From contig JALHLV010000018.1 in NCBI GenBank assembly GCA_022844405.1, positions 1 through 64,000 of the forward strand: a stretch of 64,000 bases of DNA, written 5' to 3'. Position numbers and translations under genes: made by a program. The notes below the pieces were generated by a model. The model was not told the DNA's origin. It was given only the letters and a program-made list of their open reading frames with translations, and did no database searches. Origin of the DNA: Sphingomonadales bacterium (GTDB taxonomy: Bacteria; Pseudomonadota; Alphaproteobacteria; SMXS01). Shown here in pieces: positions 20,360 through 28,468 of the stretch (position 1 is its first letter; each line of letters opens with the position of its first letter).

Positions 20360-20773
20360 GTGTCTAGGCGTAAGACGCTGTACAGCAAAGTTGTTGGACG
20401 CATTGCACGCAAGCGCAGCGATGTGTTTCTGACGCGCGAATTCGCCGACTTGGGCGGCGAAGATCAAGTTTTGCGAGTGTTGCGCACCTTGGTGCGTGAC
20501 GGCCGTCTTGTGCGTCTTGGTTATGGCGTGTACGGCCGAGCGGTCATATCCTCTCTATCCAGAAAGCCCATGCTCTATAGCGCAAACGGTTTTGCTGGGG
20601 CAGCGCGCGAGGCCCTCACAAAGCTGGGGGTCGAATGGGAGCCGACGGCGTCCGAGACAGCCTATAATGAGGGACGTTCAACACAGCTCCCGGTTAATCC
20701 AGTCGTGCGCGTAAAAGGCCGTTTCTCGCGCCGGCTCCGTTATGGAGATACGGAGCTGGTGATTGAGAAATAG
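20360..20773 (+). CDS. DUF6088/AbiEi-like antitoxin
   Basis: This 137-residue protein has an N-terminal winged-helix-like region (VFLTREFADLGGEDQVLRVL, then GRLVRLGYGVYGR), as in AbiEi and DUF6088 antitoxins that bind their own promoter. GTG at 20360 is preferred: GAGGGG lies about 9 nt upstream, whereas the in-frame TTG at 20354 is too close. It overlaps the toxin gene by 11 bp. Its A+T content is higher than that of flanking genes, a sign of transfer. Confidence 0.75.
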   Translation: MSRRKTLYSKVVGRIARKRSDVFLTREFADLGGEDQVLRVLRTLVRDGRLVRLGYGVYGRAVISSLSRKPMLYSANGFAGAAREALTKLGVEWEPTASETAYNEGRSTQLPVNPVVRVKGRFSRRLRYGDTELVIEK

Positions 20774-21701
20774 CCCAACGCTGCAGCAGCTTCTTGAAGC
20801 GCAAGACTTTTTCCGTTTGCCTAGCCCGGCGCTCGTTGAAAAGGACTGGTATGTCGTACAGGCACTGGCCGCGATCATGGCAGCCGACATGGGGCAATTT
20901 AGCCTTGTATTCGGCGGCGGTACGGCGCTTGGGCGGGCTCATCGCCTGATCCGCCGCATGTCAGAAGATATTGATCTGAAAATTGTGGGCGACCGCGAGC
21001 CCAGGCGTCCTGAACTGCGCCAAATTCGCCGCCAGGCCACGGCCTCTCTGCTGGATGCGGGCTTCAGCTTTGATCCCGAGAATCCAGCACATCGCAGGTC
21101 GGGAAATGGCACGCGCTATACGCTCTACAACATACCTTACGATCCGATCAATCGCGGCCATGGCGTTCTGCGCCCGGAAATCAAAATCGAAATGGCGGTC
21201 TGGCCGCTCCGACAACCCGCCGTCTTGCTACCGGTCTCCTCCTTCATCGCTGAAGCCTATAAACAGCCCCCGGAACTCAAGGCCGTCCCTTGTGTGACCA
21301 TCGCGCAGACCGCCGCCGAAAAGTTTGTGGCGCTAACGCGCCGCATCGCGGCCGAAACAGGACTTCCCGAAGACGAAAGAGATCACACGCTTATGCGGCA
21401 TATATACGACCTCCATGCTGTCCGCGAACATTGTGACCTCGCTCAGGTCGCCGCGATGGCACGCGGTATCATGGACCATGACGCGGAGGAATTTGGCAAT
21501 CAGTCGCCGGCCTATCGTGACGACTGCCTGGGCGAGACCAGACGTGCCCTGGACGCTTTACATGCGGATATCAGCTATGCGGCGCAATATACAAGGTTCG
21601 CGCGCGATATGGTGTTTGGAGAGGTGGCTGATTATGGAACGGTCATCAATACGCTCCAGCGTTTCGCAAGCACGATGGGACTTGGTTCAGCTTTAGGTTG
21701 A
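20763..21701 (+). CDS. AbiEii/AbiGii-family nucleotidyltransferase toxin
   Basis: This 312-residue protein carries the family motif EKDWYVVQAL (residues 26-35) and the nucleotidyltransferase signature GGGTALGRAH (51-60) followed by MSEDIDLK (66-73), whose acidic residues bind metal. AbiEii toxins act as GTP- or nucleotide-dependent transferases that arrest growth, and some give phage resistance. The TTG start at 20763 lies within the end of the antitoxin gene, so translation is coupled. Codon use is less G+C-rich than the core genome. Confidence 0.85.
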   Translation: MRNSPTLQQLLEAQDFFRLPSPALVEKDWYVVQALAAIMAADMGQFSLVFGGGTALGRAHRLIRRMSEDIDLKIVGDREPRRPELRQIRRQATASLLDAGFSFDPENPAHRRSGNGTRYTLYNIPYDPINRGHGVLRPEIKIEMAVWPLRQPAVLLPVSSFIAEAYKQPPELKAVPCVTIAQTAAEKFVALTRRIAAETGLPEDERDHTLMRHIYDLHAVREHCDLAQVAAMARGIMDHDAEEFGNQSPAYRDDCLGETRRALDALHADISYAAQYTRFARDMVFGEVADYGTVINTLQRFASTMGLGSALG

Positions 21702-21778
21702 CCCTTCCATGGTCGTCTGGATCCTCTACACTGTGATATACAAGCGCTGCATGTGTGCCGCGAACGGGGAGAAAGTGA

Positions 21779-23074
21779 ATGAACGCCATTGCCAGGGTGA
21801 CGAAGGACGTCTGGACGCCGGCGGCCAAGGCGCCCGAGCCAGATCTCGGCAACGCGCTCATTCCGGCGAGCCGCTACACCTCGAAGGAGTTCATGCGGCT
21901 CGAATGGCAGCGGATGTGGACCAAGGTGTGGCTGGTGGGCTGCCGCGAGGAGGAAATTCCCGAGACCGGCGACTACATCACCACCGACATCGGTCCGGAA
22001 TCGCTGCTGATCGTGCGCGGCGAGGACGGTAAGGCGCGGACCTTCTACAACGTCTGCAACCACCGCGGCAACCAGGTGAAGTTCGACAAGACCGGCAACT
22101 CCCGCACCCTCCAATGCGCCTACCACTTCTGGGAATACGACCTGACCGGCCGGCTGATCAACGTGCCCGACGAACAGGATTTCTCCCAGGGCTGCCCGCG
22201 CGACCAGCTCAGCCTGAAGACGATCCATACGGACATTTGGGGCGGCTTCGTCTGGTTCAACCTGAACCCGGACGCCGAGCCGCTACGCGATTTCCTCGGC
22301 ATCATCCCGGATCATCTGGACGCCTACCACTTCGACAAGATGGCCATGACCCAGAACATGACCGTCGAATGGGACTGCAACTGGAAGGCGTCGGTGGATG
22401 CGTTCAACGAGGTCTACCACGTCCAGTGCATCCATCCGGAGTTGCTCTACAACAACGACGACGTGAACATCCAGATCGACCTCTACGACCGGCACAGCCG
22501 CTACCTGATCCCCTATCAGGCGTGCAGCCCGCGCCTCGGCTACGAGCCGCACGAGGTGCCCGAGATCGTCGCCGACTACATGCACTCCATCGGCATGGAC
22601 CCGGCGCCGTGGCACGGCCGGGTGCCGGAGATCCGGCGGGCGATCAGCAAGTTCAAGCGCGAGAACCAGGACGCGCTCGGCATGGACTATTCGGACCTCA
22701 ACGACGACCAGGTATCCGATGACTACCACTATTACATCTTCCCCAACATCACCCTGAACATCTTCGCGGAATGGACCCTGTTCTTCCGCCAGCGGCCGCA
22801 TGAGAGCGACCCCAACAAGATGTATTACGACGTGCAGTTCTACAACTACATGCCCAAGGGCAAGCCGCGCCCGCCGCTGCCCGACCATGACCAGTTCAAG
22901 CACGGCGAGAAGTCGCTGGGACTGGTGCTCGACCAGGATTCGGTGAACCTGCCGCACGTCCAGAAGGGCACCAATTCGTCGGCGTTCGAAGGCCTGTGGA
23001 TCAGCCACCAGGAACGCCGCATCCGCCACATGCACAAGACGCTGATGGACTATATCGGGGAGAACGGGAAATGA
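21779..23074 (+). CDS. Rieske aromatic-ring-hydroxylating oxygenase, large subunit
   Basis: The 431-residue protein has a Rieske [2Fe-2S] domain near residues 40-150 with ligands C-x-H (CNHRGNQ) and C-x2-H (LQCAYH). The C-terminal catalytic domain holds the mononuclear iron site (NEVYHVQCIHPE). Such enzymes hydroxylate or demethylate aromatic or other ring substrates using electrons from a reductase. No ferredoxin, reductase or small subunit gene is adjacent. GGGGAGAAAG precedes the ATG. The stop overlaps the next gene as ATGA. Confidence 0.92.
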   Translation: MNAIARVTKDVWTPAAKAPEPDLGNALIPASRYTSKEFMRLEWQRMWTKVWLVGCREEEIPETGDYITTDIGPESLLIVRGEDGKARTFYNVCNHRGNQVKFDKTGNSRTLQCAYHFWEYDLTGRLINVPDEQDFSQGCPRDQLSLKTIHTDIWGGFVWFNLNPDAEPLRDFLGIIPDHLDAYHFDKMAMTQNMTVEWDCNWKASVDAFNEVYHVQCIHPELLYNNDDVNIQIDLYDRHSRYLIPYQACSPRLGYEPHEVPEIVADYMHSIGMDPAPWHGRVPEIRRAISKFKRENQDALGMDYSDLNDDQVSDDYHYYIFPNITLNIFAEWTLFFRQRPHESDPNKMYYDVQFYNYMPKGKPRPPLPDHDQFKHGEKSLGLVLDQDSVNLPHVQKGTNSSAFEGLWISHQERRIRHMHKTLMDYIGENGK

Positions 23075-23556
23075 GCGACGTCATCGGAATTCATCACGTG
23101 GCCATCGCGGTGCCGGACATCGAACTGGCGAAGCGCTTCTATGTGGACATCCTCGGCTTCGAGGACACCAAGATCGGCGGCTGGGAGGCCGGCAACGAGT
23201 GGATCGACAACATCGTCGGCCTGAAGAACTCGGCCGGCAGGTCGTTCATGTGCCGGGCGCCGAACTGCTATATCGAGGTGTTCCAGTACACCAGCCCGCC
23301 GCCGGGTCCACAGGACCCGAAACGGCCGGTGAACGAGTACGGCTACACCCATTTCGGCATGCAGGTGAAGGATATCGGCAAGGTCTACGAGCGGCTGCTC
23401 GAGGCCGGACTGACCTTCCACGTGGCGCCGGACCGCATGGTGACCAACGAGAAGGGCGAGCGCGTCGGCTTCTCGGCCACCTATGGCCGCGACTTCTTCG
23501 GCAACGTCTTCGAGATCATGGAGATCCGCGAAGGCGCCGACATCAGGCCGCTGTAG
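23071..23556 (+). CDS. VOC-family protein coupled to the Rieske oxygenase
   Basis: The 161-residue protein is a two-module vicinal-oxygen-chelate fold with likely metal ligands in HHVAIAVPD, YTHFGMQVKD and FEIMEI. VOC enzymes include extradiol dioxygenases, glyoxalases and epimerases. The ATGA overlap with the oxygenase suggests that it acts on the product of that enzyme, but the substrate is unknown. Confidence 0.85.
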   Translation: MSDVIGIHHVAIAVPDIELAKRFYVDILGFEDTKIGGWEAGNEWIDNIVGLKNSAGRSFMCRAPNCYIEVFQYTSPPPGPQDPKRPVNEYGYTHFGMQVKDIGKVYERLLEAGLTFHVAPDRMVTNEKGERVGFSATYGRDFFGNVFEIMEIREGADIRPL

Positions 23557-23611
23557 GAACTGCTCATCTCCACCGGTCGTTGGGGATTGACCAACGATCA
23601 TGGAGGAGGCG

Positions 23612-23686
23612 ATGAAGTGGGGACTGCTGTGGCTGCTGGGCGTGCCGATCCCGGTGCTGATCCTGCTCTATTTCCTGTTCGGCTAG
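23612..23686 (+). CDS. 24-residue hydrophobic membrane peptide
   Basis: The peptide MKWGLLWLLGVPIPVLILLY and its four-residue tail form one transmembrane helix with a central GVPIP kink. GGAGGAG lies 4-5 nt before the ATG, an excellent ribosome site, and the small size escapes normal gene calls. Similar GVPIP single-helix peptides occur in other alphaproteobacteria, to my recollection. The function is unknown; membrane stress or complex-assembly roles are possible. Confidence 0.55.
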   Translation: MKWGLLWLLGVPIPVLILLYFLFG

Positions 23687-23690
23687 AGCG

Positions 23691-23775
23691 CTTTCAGCCA
23701 AGGCGGAATCGCCTTGGCGTCCGAAAGCCGCGGCGACGACTGCAAGAGTGGTTCAGCATTAGCTGAAACCACTCT
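23691..23775. repeat. double hairpin after the small peptide and GyrI-like genes
   Basis: Two adjacent stem-loops occur. GCCAAGGCG (23697-23705) pairs with CGCCTTGGC (23710-23718), enclosed by CTTTC/GAAAG. The second is AGAGTGG...CCACTCT (23745-23775) around CAGC-ATTA-GCTG. They lie between converging transcripts and overlap the stop of the GyrI-like gene, so a bidirectional terminator is likely. Near-identical elements are common in alphaproteobacterial genomes. Confidence 0.6.
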
Positions 23776-24388
23776 AGGCCATCGGCTGGACCGGCTGGCG
23801 CAGCACCATCCTGCGCCGCTCGGGTGCGGCCCGGCTCCAGTCGTCCAGGTAGATCTCGTGATAGGCGCCAGCCGGCGCCAACCTGTTCTGTGGCAGGAAC
23901 CGGGTGTAGAGCCGCTCGAGCAGCGCGGGTATGTCCTGCGCCGGACCGACATGCATGATCTGGGCGCACCTGCCTTCCTCGAAGGATTCCATGCGCAGCG
24001 TATCCGGCAGATCGCCAAGCTGTTCGCGGGCGCGGGCCACCGCGTCTGAAAACATCGCCTCATCGGTAAAGCTGGGCACCGTGATCATGGCCCGCCACAG
24101 CCACCTGTCCTTGTTGCCGGTGGCGAGATCGCGCATGTCGTCCGCCCGGTAGAGCATCTCGACCGGTGCGTCCACGAACGACTTGCCCATTCGGGAACGG
24201 GCCTCGCGCCGTATGGGCTGGATGGCGGTGAACAGGCACTTGATCGCATGGGCGCCGGCGCCCGTTTCCGGGGGGCCTTGCCCATCGATGGTGGCAAACG
24301 GCAGTTCGGGCACGTCGACCAGGACGAAGTCCTGCGTGCCGGGCATATAGAGTTCCTTGAGCTTGGCGCGGTCCTTGGTCAGGTCCAT
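23774..24388 (-). CDS. GyrI-like small-molecule-binding protein
   Basis: This 204-residue protein resembles the GyrI-like/SOUL-type ligand-binding domain proteins, with the early FVLVDVPELPFATIDGQGPP and the late HEIYLDDWSRAAPERR typical of the family. Such domains bind small hydrophobic compounds, often as an effector or detoxification unit. It lies 6 bp downstream of the padR gene on the same strand, so one transcript is expected and the pair probably senses and handles the same compound. Confidence 0.85.
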   Translation of the reverse strand: MDLTKDRAKLKELYMPGTQDFVLVDVPELPFATIDGQGPPETGAGAHAIKCLFTAIQPIRREARSRMGKSFVDAPVEMLYRADDMRDLATGNKDRWLWRAMITVPSFTDEAMFSDAVARAREQLGDLPDTLRMESFEEGRCAQIMHVGPAQDIPALLERLYTRFLPQNRLAPAGAYHEIYLDDWSRAAPERRRMVLRQPVQPMA

Positions 24389-24394
24389 GTCGGT

Positions 24395-24940
24395 TCACTC
24401 CATCCACGGTTTGGTTTTCATATAGGCGAGGGTCTCGGCGATCCAGGCTTGCTCCGCCGCCAGCTGGCCGGCCGAGAAGTCGAAAAGCGCTTCAATGAAA
24501 TCGGGCAGCGGCTGGCGCCCCAGTCGCACGCGTTCCAGCCGCTCCATTTCGCGGGATATCGCCTCGCCCCGCGCTTCGAGGGCGCCGAGCGCCGCCTCGC
24601 GCGGCAGCGCCGGCCAATGGACCATCCCGAGCAACGCCGATGAGTAGGTGGGGCGGAAACCGCCCAGCGCCTCCAGGGTGTGCGCGACCAGCACCGCGTG
24701 GCCGGCAGGCGTGATCGAATAGGATTTCCTGGCCTTGCTTCCGGCGGGCGTCTGCGCCGTCGCGAAGCCGGCTTTCTCCAGCTTTCCCAGCACGAAATAG
24801 ATCGATGAGAAGCCGATCTGTGTCCATTCGCGCATGCCGCGTTGCTCGATGACCTGCTCCAGCTCGTAGCCATGGCGCGGCATCTCGGCGACGAGACCCA
24901 GGACCAGCAACTCGGCATCTGTCAGCGCGGTCGACTTCAT
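24395..24940 (-). CDS. PadR-family transcriptional regulator
   Basis: The 181-residue protein has the PadR N-terminal winged helix (ELLVLGLVAEMPRHGYELEQ, SSIYFVLGKLEKAGF) and a C-terminal dimerisation domain. PadR proteins repress genes for aromatic or toxic compounds and release DNA on ligand binding. A palindrome directly touches its start codon (24941-24958). The promoter of the divergent SnoaL-like gene lies beyond, so both directions may be controlled. Confidence 0.9.
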   Translation of the reverse strand: MKSTALTDAELLVLGLVAEMPRHGYELEQVIEQRGMREWTQIGFSSIYFVLGKLEKAGFATAQTPAGSKARKSYSITPAGHAVLVAHTLEALGGFRPTYSSALLGMVHWPALPREAALGALEARGEAISREMERLERVRLGRQPLPDFIEALFDFSAGQLAAEQAWIAETLAYMKTKPWME

Positions 24941-24958
24941 ATTCTAATACTAGAATAG
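24941..24958. promoter_or_regulatory. candidate PadR operator
   Basis: TATTCTAATACTAGAATA is a perfect inverted repeat (7-bp arms, 4-nt centre) adjacent to the padR ATG. It leaves no room for a normal ribosome site. On the minus strand it includes TATTCT, a possible -10 about 13 nt before the ATG, so the padR mRNA may be nearly leaderless. Autoregulation by PadR is inferred. Confidence 0.55.
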
Positions 24959-25073
24959 TCCGGCGCGTGGCGTCAATACGCAAGATGATGCCGGGTTGAG
25001 GTTAGGGCTGGCGGTGCCTGCCGTTCCGCCGCTACATTCCCTGCACCCATGACTTAACCGAGGGAGACGGATC

Positions 25074-25622
25074 ATGAGCGACGACCTTGTTGCCGAGCTG
25101 AGGGCGCTGCGCGCCGAAGTCGAGCGGCTGAAATCCAGGGACGAGATCCTGCAGCAGATCACCCGCTACGGACGCGGCCAGGAATGGCTCGATCCGACCC
25201 TGATGGACGAGGTGTTCTACGACGACGCCCATGTGGATTTCGGCTTTTTCGTCGGCGTCTGGAAGGACTACAAGCCGGTGCTGATGGACATCGAGGCCAG
25301 CGGCGAGACCACCTTCCACCTGTGCGCGGCGCCGGCCATCGAGTTCGACGGGCCGAACAAAGCCTATGCCGAGGTCTACGGCATTGCCGGCGGCCGCGGC
25401 TATGACGGCAAGACCAACGTGTTCGGCGGCCGTTACTTCGACGTCTGGGAGCGCCGCGCCACGCATTGGAAGATCGCCAGCCGCATCTTCAAGCTGGACT
25501 GGCACATCGACCACCAGTTCCCGCCCGGCGAGTCGGTCATGCACCCCGAACTGGAGCCCGCCAGGCCCCGTTCGCCGGAGAACAAACTGTTCCGCCGCAT
25601 GGGCCAGGCCGTCACGCGCTAG
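25074..25622 (+). CDS. SnoaL/NTF2-like fold protein
   Basis: The 182-residue protein has the layout of the SnoaL-like (NTF2-fold) family: an N-terminal helix after which QQITRYGRGQEWLDP introduces the cone-shaped barrel, and later residues HWKIASRIFKLDW. Members include dehydratases, isomerases and aromatic oxygenase small subunits. It is divergent from padR across 133 bp that include the candidate operator, so it may be a PadR target. GGGAG precedes the ATG. Confidence 0.75.
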   Translation: MSDDLVAELRALRAEVERLKSRDEILQQITRYGRGQEWLDPTLMDEVFYDDAHVDFGFFVGVWKDYKPVLMDIEASGETTFHLCAAPAIEFDGPNKAYAEVYGIAGGRGYDGKTNVFGGRYFDVWERRATHWKIASRIFKLDWHIDHQFPPGESVMHPELEPARPRSPENKLFRRMGQAVTR

Positions 25623-25640
25623 GACCGGCCGCCCGTCAGA

Positions 25641-25661
25641 CCCTCTCCCAGCGGGAGAGGG
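25641..25661. repeat. hairpin after the SnoaL-like gene
   Basis: CCCTCTCCC (25641-25649) and GGGAGAGGG (25653-25661) form a 9-bp stem with a 3-nt loop. It resembles the short REP-like unit seen in paired form at 37.7 and 57.1 kb. It could terminate the SnoaL-like transcript. Confidence 0.5.
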
Positions 25662-25763
25662 AACTGCTTCGCCCGATGTGGTGCCATGAAACCAAACCCG
25701 CGAGCCGGACGTTACCGAGTGTGACCAAACCAAACAGGCCAACCATGGCCCATGGAGCGAAAC

Positions 25764-25919
25764 ATGCTCGGTACCATTCTGCTCATCATATTGGTTCTCC
25801 TGCTCATCGGCGCGTTGCCGGCATGGCCGCACAGCCGCAACTGGGGCTACGCGCCCACGGGCGGCATCGGCCTCGTGCTGGTGATCATCGTCGTGCTGCT
25901 GCTGCTGGGGCGGATCTAG
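25764..25919 (+). CDS. DUF3309 small membrane protein
   Basis: The 51-residue protein reads MLGTILLIILVLLLIGALPA, then a WPHSRNWGY loop, then a second hydrophobic helix and a terminal GRI. This is the DUF3309 family, in which two helices flank the WPHSxxWGY turn. Function is unknown; members are often induced by stress. It ends 5 bp before the MipA-type gene, so the two are probably co-transcribed. A GGAG lies before the ATG. Confidence 0.85.
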   Translation: MLGTILLIILVLLLIGALPAWPHSRNWGYAPTGGIGLVLVIIVVLLLLGRI

Positions 25920-25924
25920 AGCCT

Positions 25925-26770
25925 GTGACCGGACCGCTTCGCGTAGCCGGCGCCGCCGTGCTTGTGACCACACTGTTCTTCGCGCCGGCTTCGCGGGCGG
26001 AAAACACGGTCTTGGGGTTGGACTTCGGACAGTCCGACCTGCTCGAGGACGTGGGCGAATTCTGGACCGAGGTCAGCGACGACTTCCGGTTCAAGCTCGG
26101 CGTCGGCATGGCCGTCGCGCCGCGCTTCGAGGGCTCGAACGACTACAAGGCGCGGGTGATGCCCAAGTTCTCGCTGCGCTACAAGAACCTGCTGTCGCTC
26201 CACAACACGCGCCTGCGGGTGTTCATCGTCCACAACGAGAAGTTCGTCACCGGCGCGCAGGCCCGCTACCGCTTCGGCCGCGACGAGGACAGTGCGCCCG
26301 ACCTCATGGGCCTCGGCAATGTGAGCGATTCCTTCGAACTCGGCGGCTTCGCCGAATGGCGTCCCGGCTGGGCGATCGTCGGCGCCGAGGTGGGCCGCGA
26401 CGTGGCCGGCGGTCATGACGGACTGATCGCGGCGATCTATGCCGGCTCGCAGCTTCCGCTCGGCGGCGGCTTCAGCCTCCAGGGCGGTGCCCAGGTCACC
26501 TGGGCCAGCGGCAACTTCATGGAGCGCAATTTCGGAGTCACCGAGGCCCAGGGCATCGCCAGCGGCCTGCCCGAATTCGATGCCGGCTCGGGCATCAAGG
26601 ACGTCGCCGCGCGGGTCGGTGTGCGCTTCAACAGGTGGAAGCACTGGGATTTCGCGTCCTATGTCGCTTATTCCAGGCTGATGAGCGACGCCTCGGGCAG
26701 CCCGCTGGTCGAGCTGCGCGGCAGCCCCAACCAGTTCATGTGGTCCATCTCCGGCCAATACCGGTTCTAA
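25925..26770 (+). CDS. MipA/OmpV-family outer-membrane protein
   Basis: The 281-residue protein has a signal peptide (cleavage after about residue 25, PASRA) and a beta-barrel pattern with a terminal phenylalanine (SGQYRF), typical of MipA/OmpV. MipA in E. coli scaffolds MltA and PBP1B in peptidoglycan synthesis; OmpV-like proteins may be porins. The GTG start at 25925 gives a proper signal peptide; the long upstream open frame does not. Its 3' end overlaps the converging DUF445 gene by 4 bp. Confidence 0.82.
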   Translation: MTGPLRVAGAAVLVTTLFFAPASRAENTVLGLDFGQSDLLEDVGEFWTEVSDDFRFKLGVGMAVAPRFEGSNDYKARVMPKFSLRYKNLLSLHNTRLRVFIVHNEKFVTGAQARYRFGRDEDSAPDLMGLGNVSDSFELGGFAEWRPGWAIVGAEVGRDVAGGHDGLIAAIYAGSQLPLGGGFSLQGGAQVTWASGNFMERNFGVTEAQGIASGLPEFDAGSGIKDVAARVGVRFNRWKHWDFASYVAYSRLMSDASGSPLVELRGSPNQFMWSISGQYRF

Positions 26771-28035
26771 CGCGCCGCGATCACCGCGATCAGGTACAGC
26801 GTGCATCCCACCAATCCGCCGACGATGGTGCCGTTCACCCTGATGAACTGCAGGTCGCGGCCGATTGCCAGCTCCGCGCGATCGGTCAGAGTCTTCGCGT
26901 CCCAGCTGCGCACCACCTCGGTGATGAACGCGCCGATCTCGCGCCGCCACGGTACGATGCCGGTGCGCACCGCCTCGTCGAGCCAGGCGTTCAGCCGCTC
27001 GCGCATGTCCGGCGCCTCGTTCAGCGTCCGGCCGATGGAACGGATGCCGTCGGCGATCGTGGCGCGCAGCGATGCCGAATGGGCACCCGAGCCGTCCTCG
27101 AGCTGGGCGCGCAGGTGCTGCCACAGGTTCGCCAGATAGTCCTGCGTCGCCGGGCTGTCGAGGATGCGCCGGGCGAAATCGCGGACCTGCTGCTGGGTGG
27201 CGGGCCGGGTGCGCAGGTTCCCGATCAGGTCGTCGACGGCCGCGTCGAACTGCGCGCGCACGGCGTGATCGGGGTTCGACATGTCGCCGAGGAAGTCGGT
27301 GATGCCGCCGACGATGGCGGTCGCCACCTTGCGGTCGACGCTGCGGGGAATCCACCATTTGCTCTGGGCATCGACCTGGTCGTAGATCGTGTCCGCGTGC
27401 TGCTCCAGATAGCGCCGGGCGACGATCAGTGCCTGGTCCAGCAGCGCATGGTGCTGATCACTGTCGCGCAGCAGCGCCAGCACGTTGCCCAGCACCACCG
27501 GCAGGTTGACGTTTTCGAGCTGGCGGCTCAGCGCCCGGTGGAAGAACGCCCGAACGTCGGCGTCGCTCACCGTCGCCATCATCCGCGGTACGGCCGCCAC
27601 CACGCGGTCCGCGATGGTGCGGGCGACGCCCGGATCGCCCATCCAGCGGCCGACCCTTCCGGCGACATCCACCGTCCGCAGCTTGGCGGCGACGGTTTCC
27701 GGCTCCAGGAAATGCCGGGCGACGAAGTTGCCCAGGTTCTCGCCGATCCTGTCCTTGTTGTTGGGCAGGATGGCGGTGTGCGGTATGGGGATGCCCAGCG
27801 GATGGCGGAACAGGGCGGTCACCGCGAACCAGTCGGCCAGGCCGCCGACCACCGCCGCCTCGGCGCCGTTGTGGGCAAGGCCGACCCAGAAACCGTCGAT
27901 CGGCCAGAACAGCGTCGCGCCATACACCGCCGCCATGGCGAGCAGCAGCAGGCCGGCGCCCATGCGGTAGCGGCCGAGCGCCCGGCGCTGTGCCTCTTCC
28001 CATCCGAAGCTTGTTTCGCTATTTAGGGCGGTCAC
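26767..28035 (-). CDS. DUF445 (YjiN-like) membrane protein
   Basis: The 422-residue protein has two N-terminal hydrophobic segments (MGAGLLLLAMAAVYGATLFW and the AAVVGGLADWFAVTALFRHP segment that marks DUF445), a long central helical region of charged repeats, and a C-terminal membrane helix (LVGCTLYLIAVIAA). The role of the family is unknown. It converges with the MipA-like gene, sharing 4 bp at the stop codons. Confidence 0.87.
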   Translation of the reverse strand: MTALNSETSFGWEEAQRRALGRYRMGAGLLLLAMAAVYGATLFWPIDGFWVGLAHNGAEAAVVGGLADWFAVTALFRHPLGIPIPHTAILPNNKDRIGENLGNFVARHFLEPETVAAKLRTVDVAGRVGRWMGDPGVARTIADRVVAAVPRMMATVSDADVRAFFHRALSRQLENVNLPVVLGNVLALLRDSDQHHALLDQALIVARRYLEQHADTIYDQVDAQSKWWIPRSVDRKVATAIVGGITDFLGDMSNPDHAVRAQFDAAVDDLIGNLRTRPATQQQVRDFARRILDSPATQDYLANLWQHLRAQLEDGSGAHSASLRATIADGIRSIGRTLNEAPDMRERLNAWLDEAVRTGIVPWRREIGAFITEVVRSWDAKTLTDRAELAIGRDLQFIRVNGTIVGGLVGCTLYLIAVIAAR

Positions 28036-28176
28036 TGGCCGGCTCCTGAAGTTTTCAGCATTGCTACACTAGCGTAACGCCGCGTCTCCGCGTCAGGCCC
28101 CATCCCGCCTTTGGGCGCGAAACGGGATTTCGCCGTGGTGGCGTGATAAGGTCAGCCAGTCCTGTAGGAGTTGCCC

Positions 28177-28386
28177 GTGCAAGAAGTCGTCGTTCCGTGC
28201 CCTTCCTGTGGGAAGACCGCCTATCAGGCGCCGGAACGCCCCCCCACGCTGGCCGAGATGGTCGGCAGCCTGTGCCCGCATTGTGGCCACGCTCTGACCA
28301 AGCCCGAGCTGCAGAAGCACTTTCAGGAGCTGATCCTCAAGGAAGCGGCGGCGCTCCTGTCGCGCATGCCGCAGCGGAAGTTCTGA
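28177..28386 (+). CDS. small zinc-ribbon protein
   Basis: The 69-residue protein has two CxxC knuckles (CPSCGK at residues 8-13 and LCPHCGHAL) that would bind one zinc ion, followed by a helical tail. It could bind RNA, DNA or a protein partner. GTG at 28177 is preferred since AGGAG lies 6 nt upstream; the TTG at 28171 would abut it. No named family is recognised. Confidence 0.6.
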   Translation: MQEVVVPCPSCGKTAYQAPERPPTLAEMVGSLCPHCGHALTKPELQKHFQELILKEAAALLSRMPQRKF

Positions 28387-28468
28387 TCCGGCGATTGCGC
28401 CGGCATGGCTGGCCGGACACTGGCGGCGCGCCGGCGTTAGATCGCGCCTCGATACCGGAGGACAAGAC

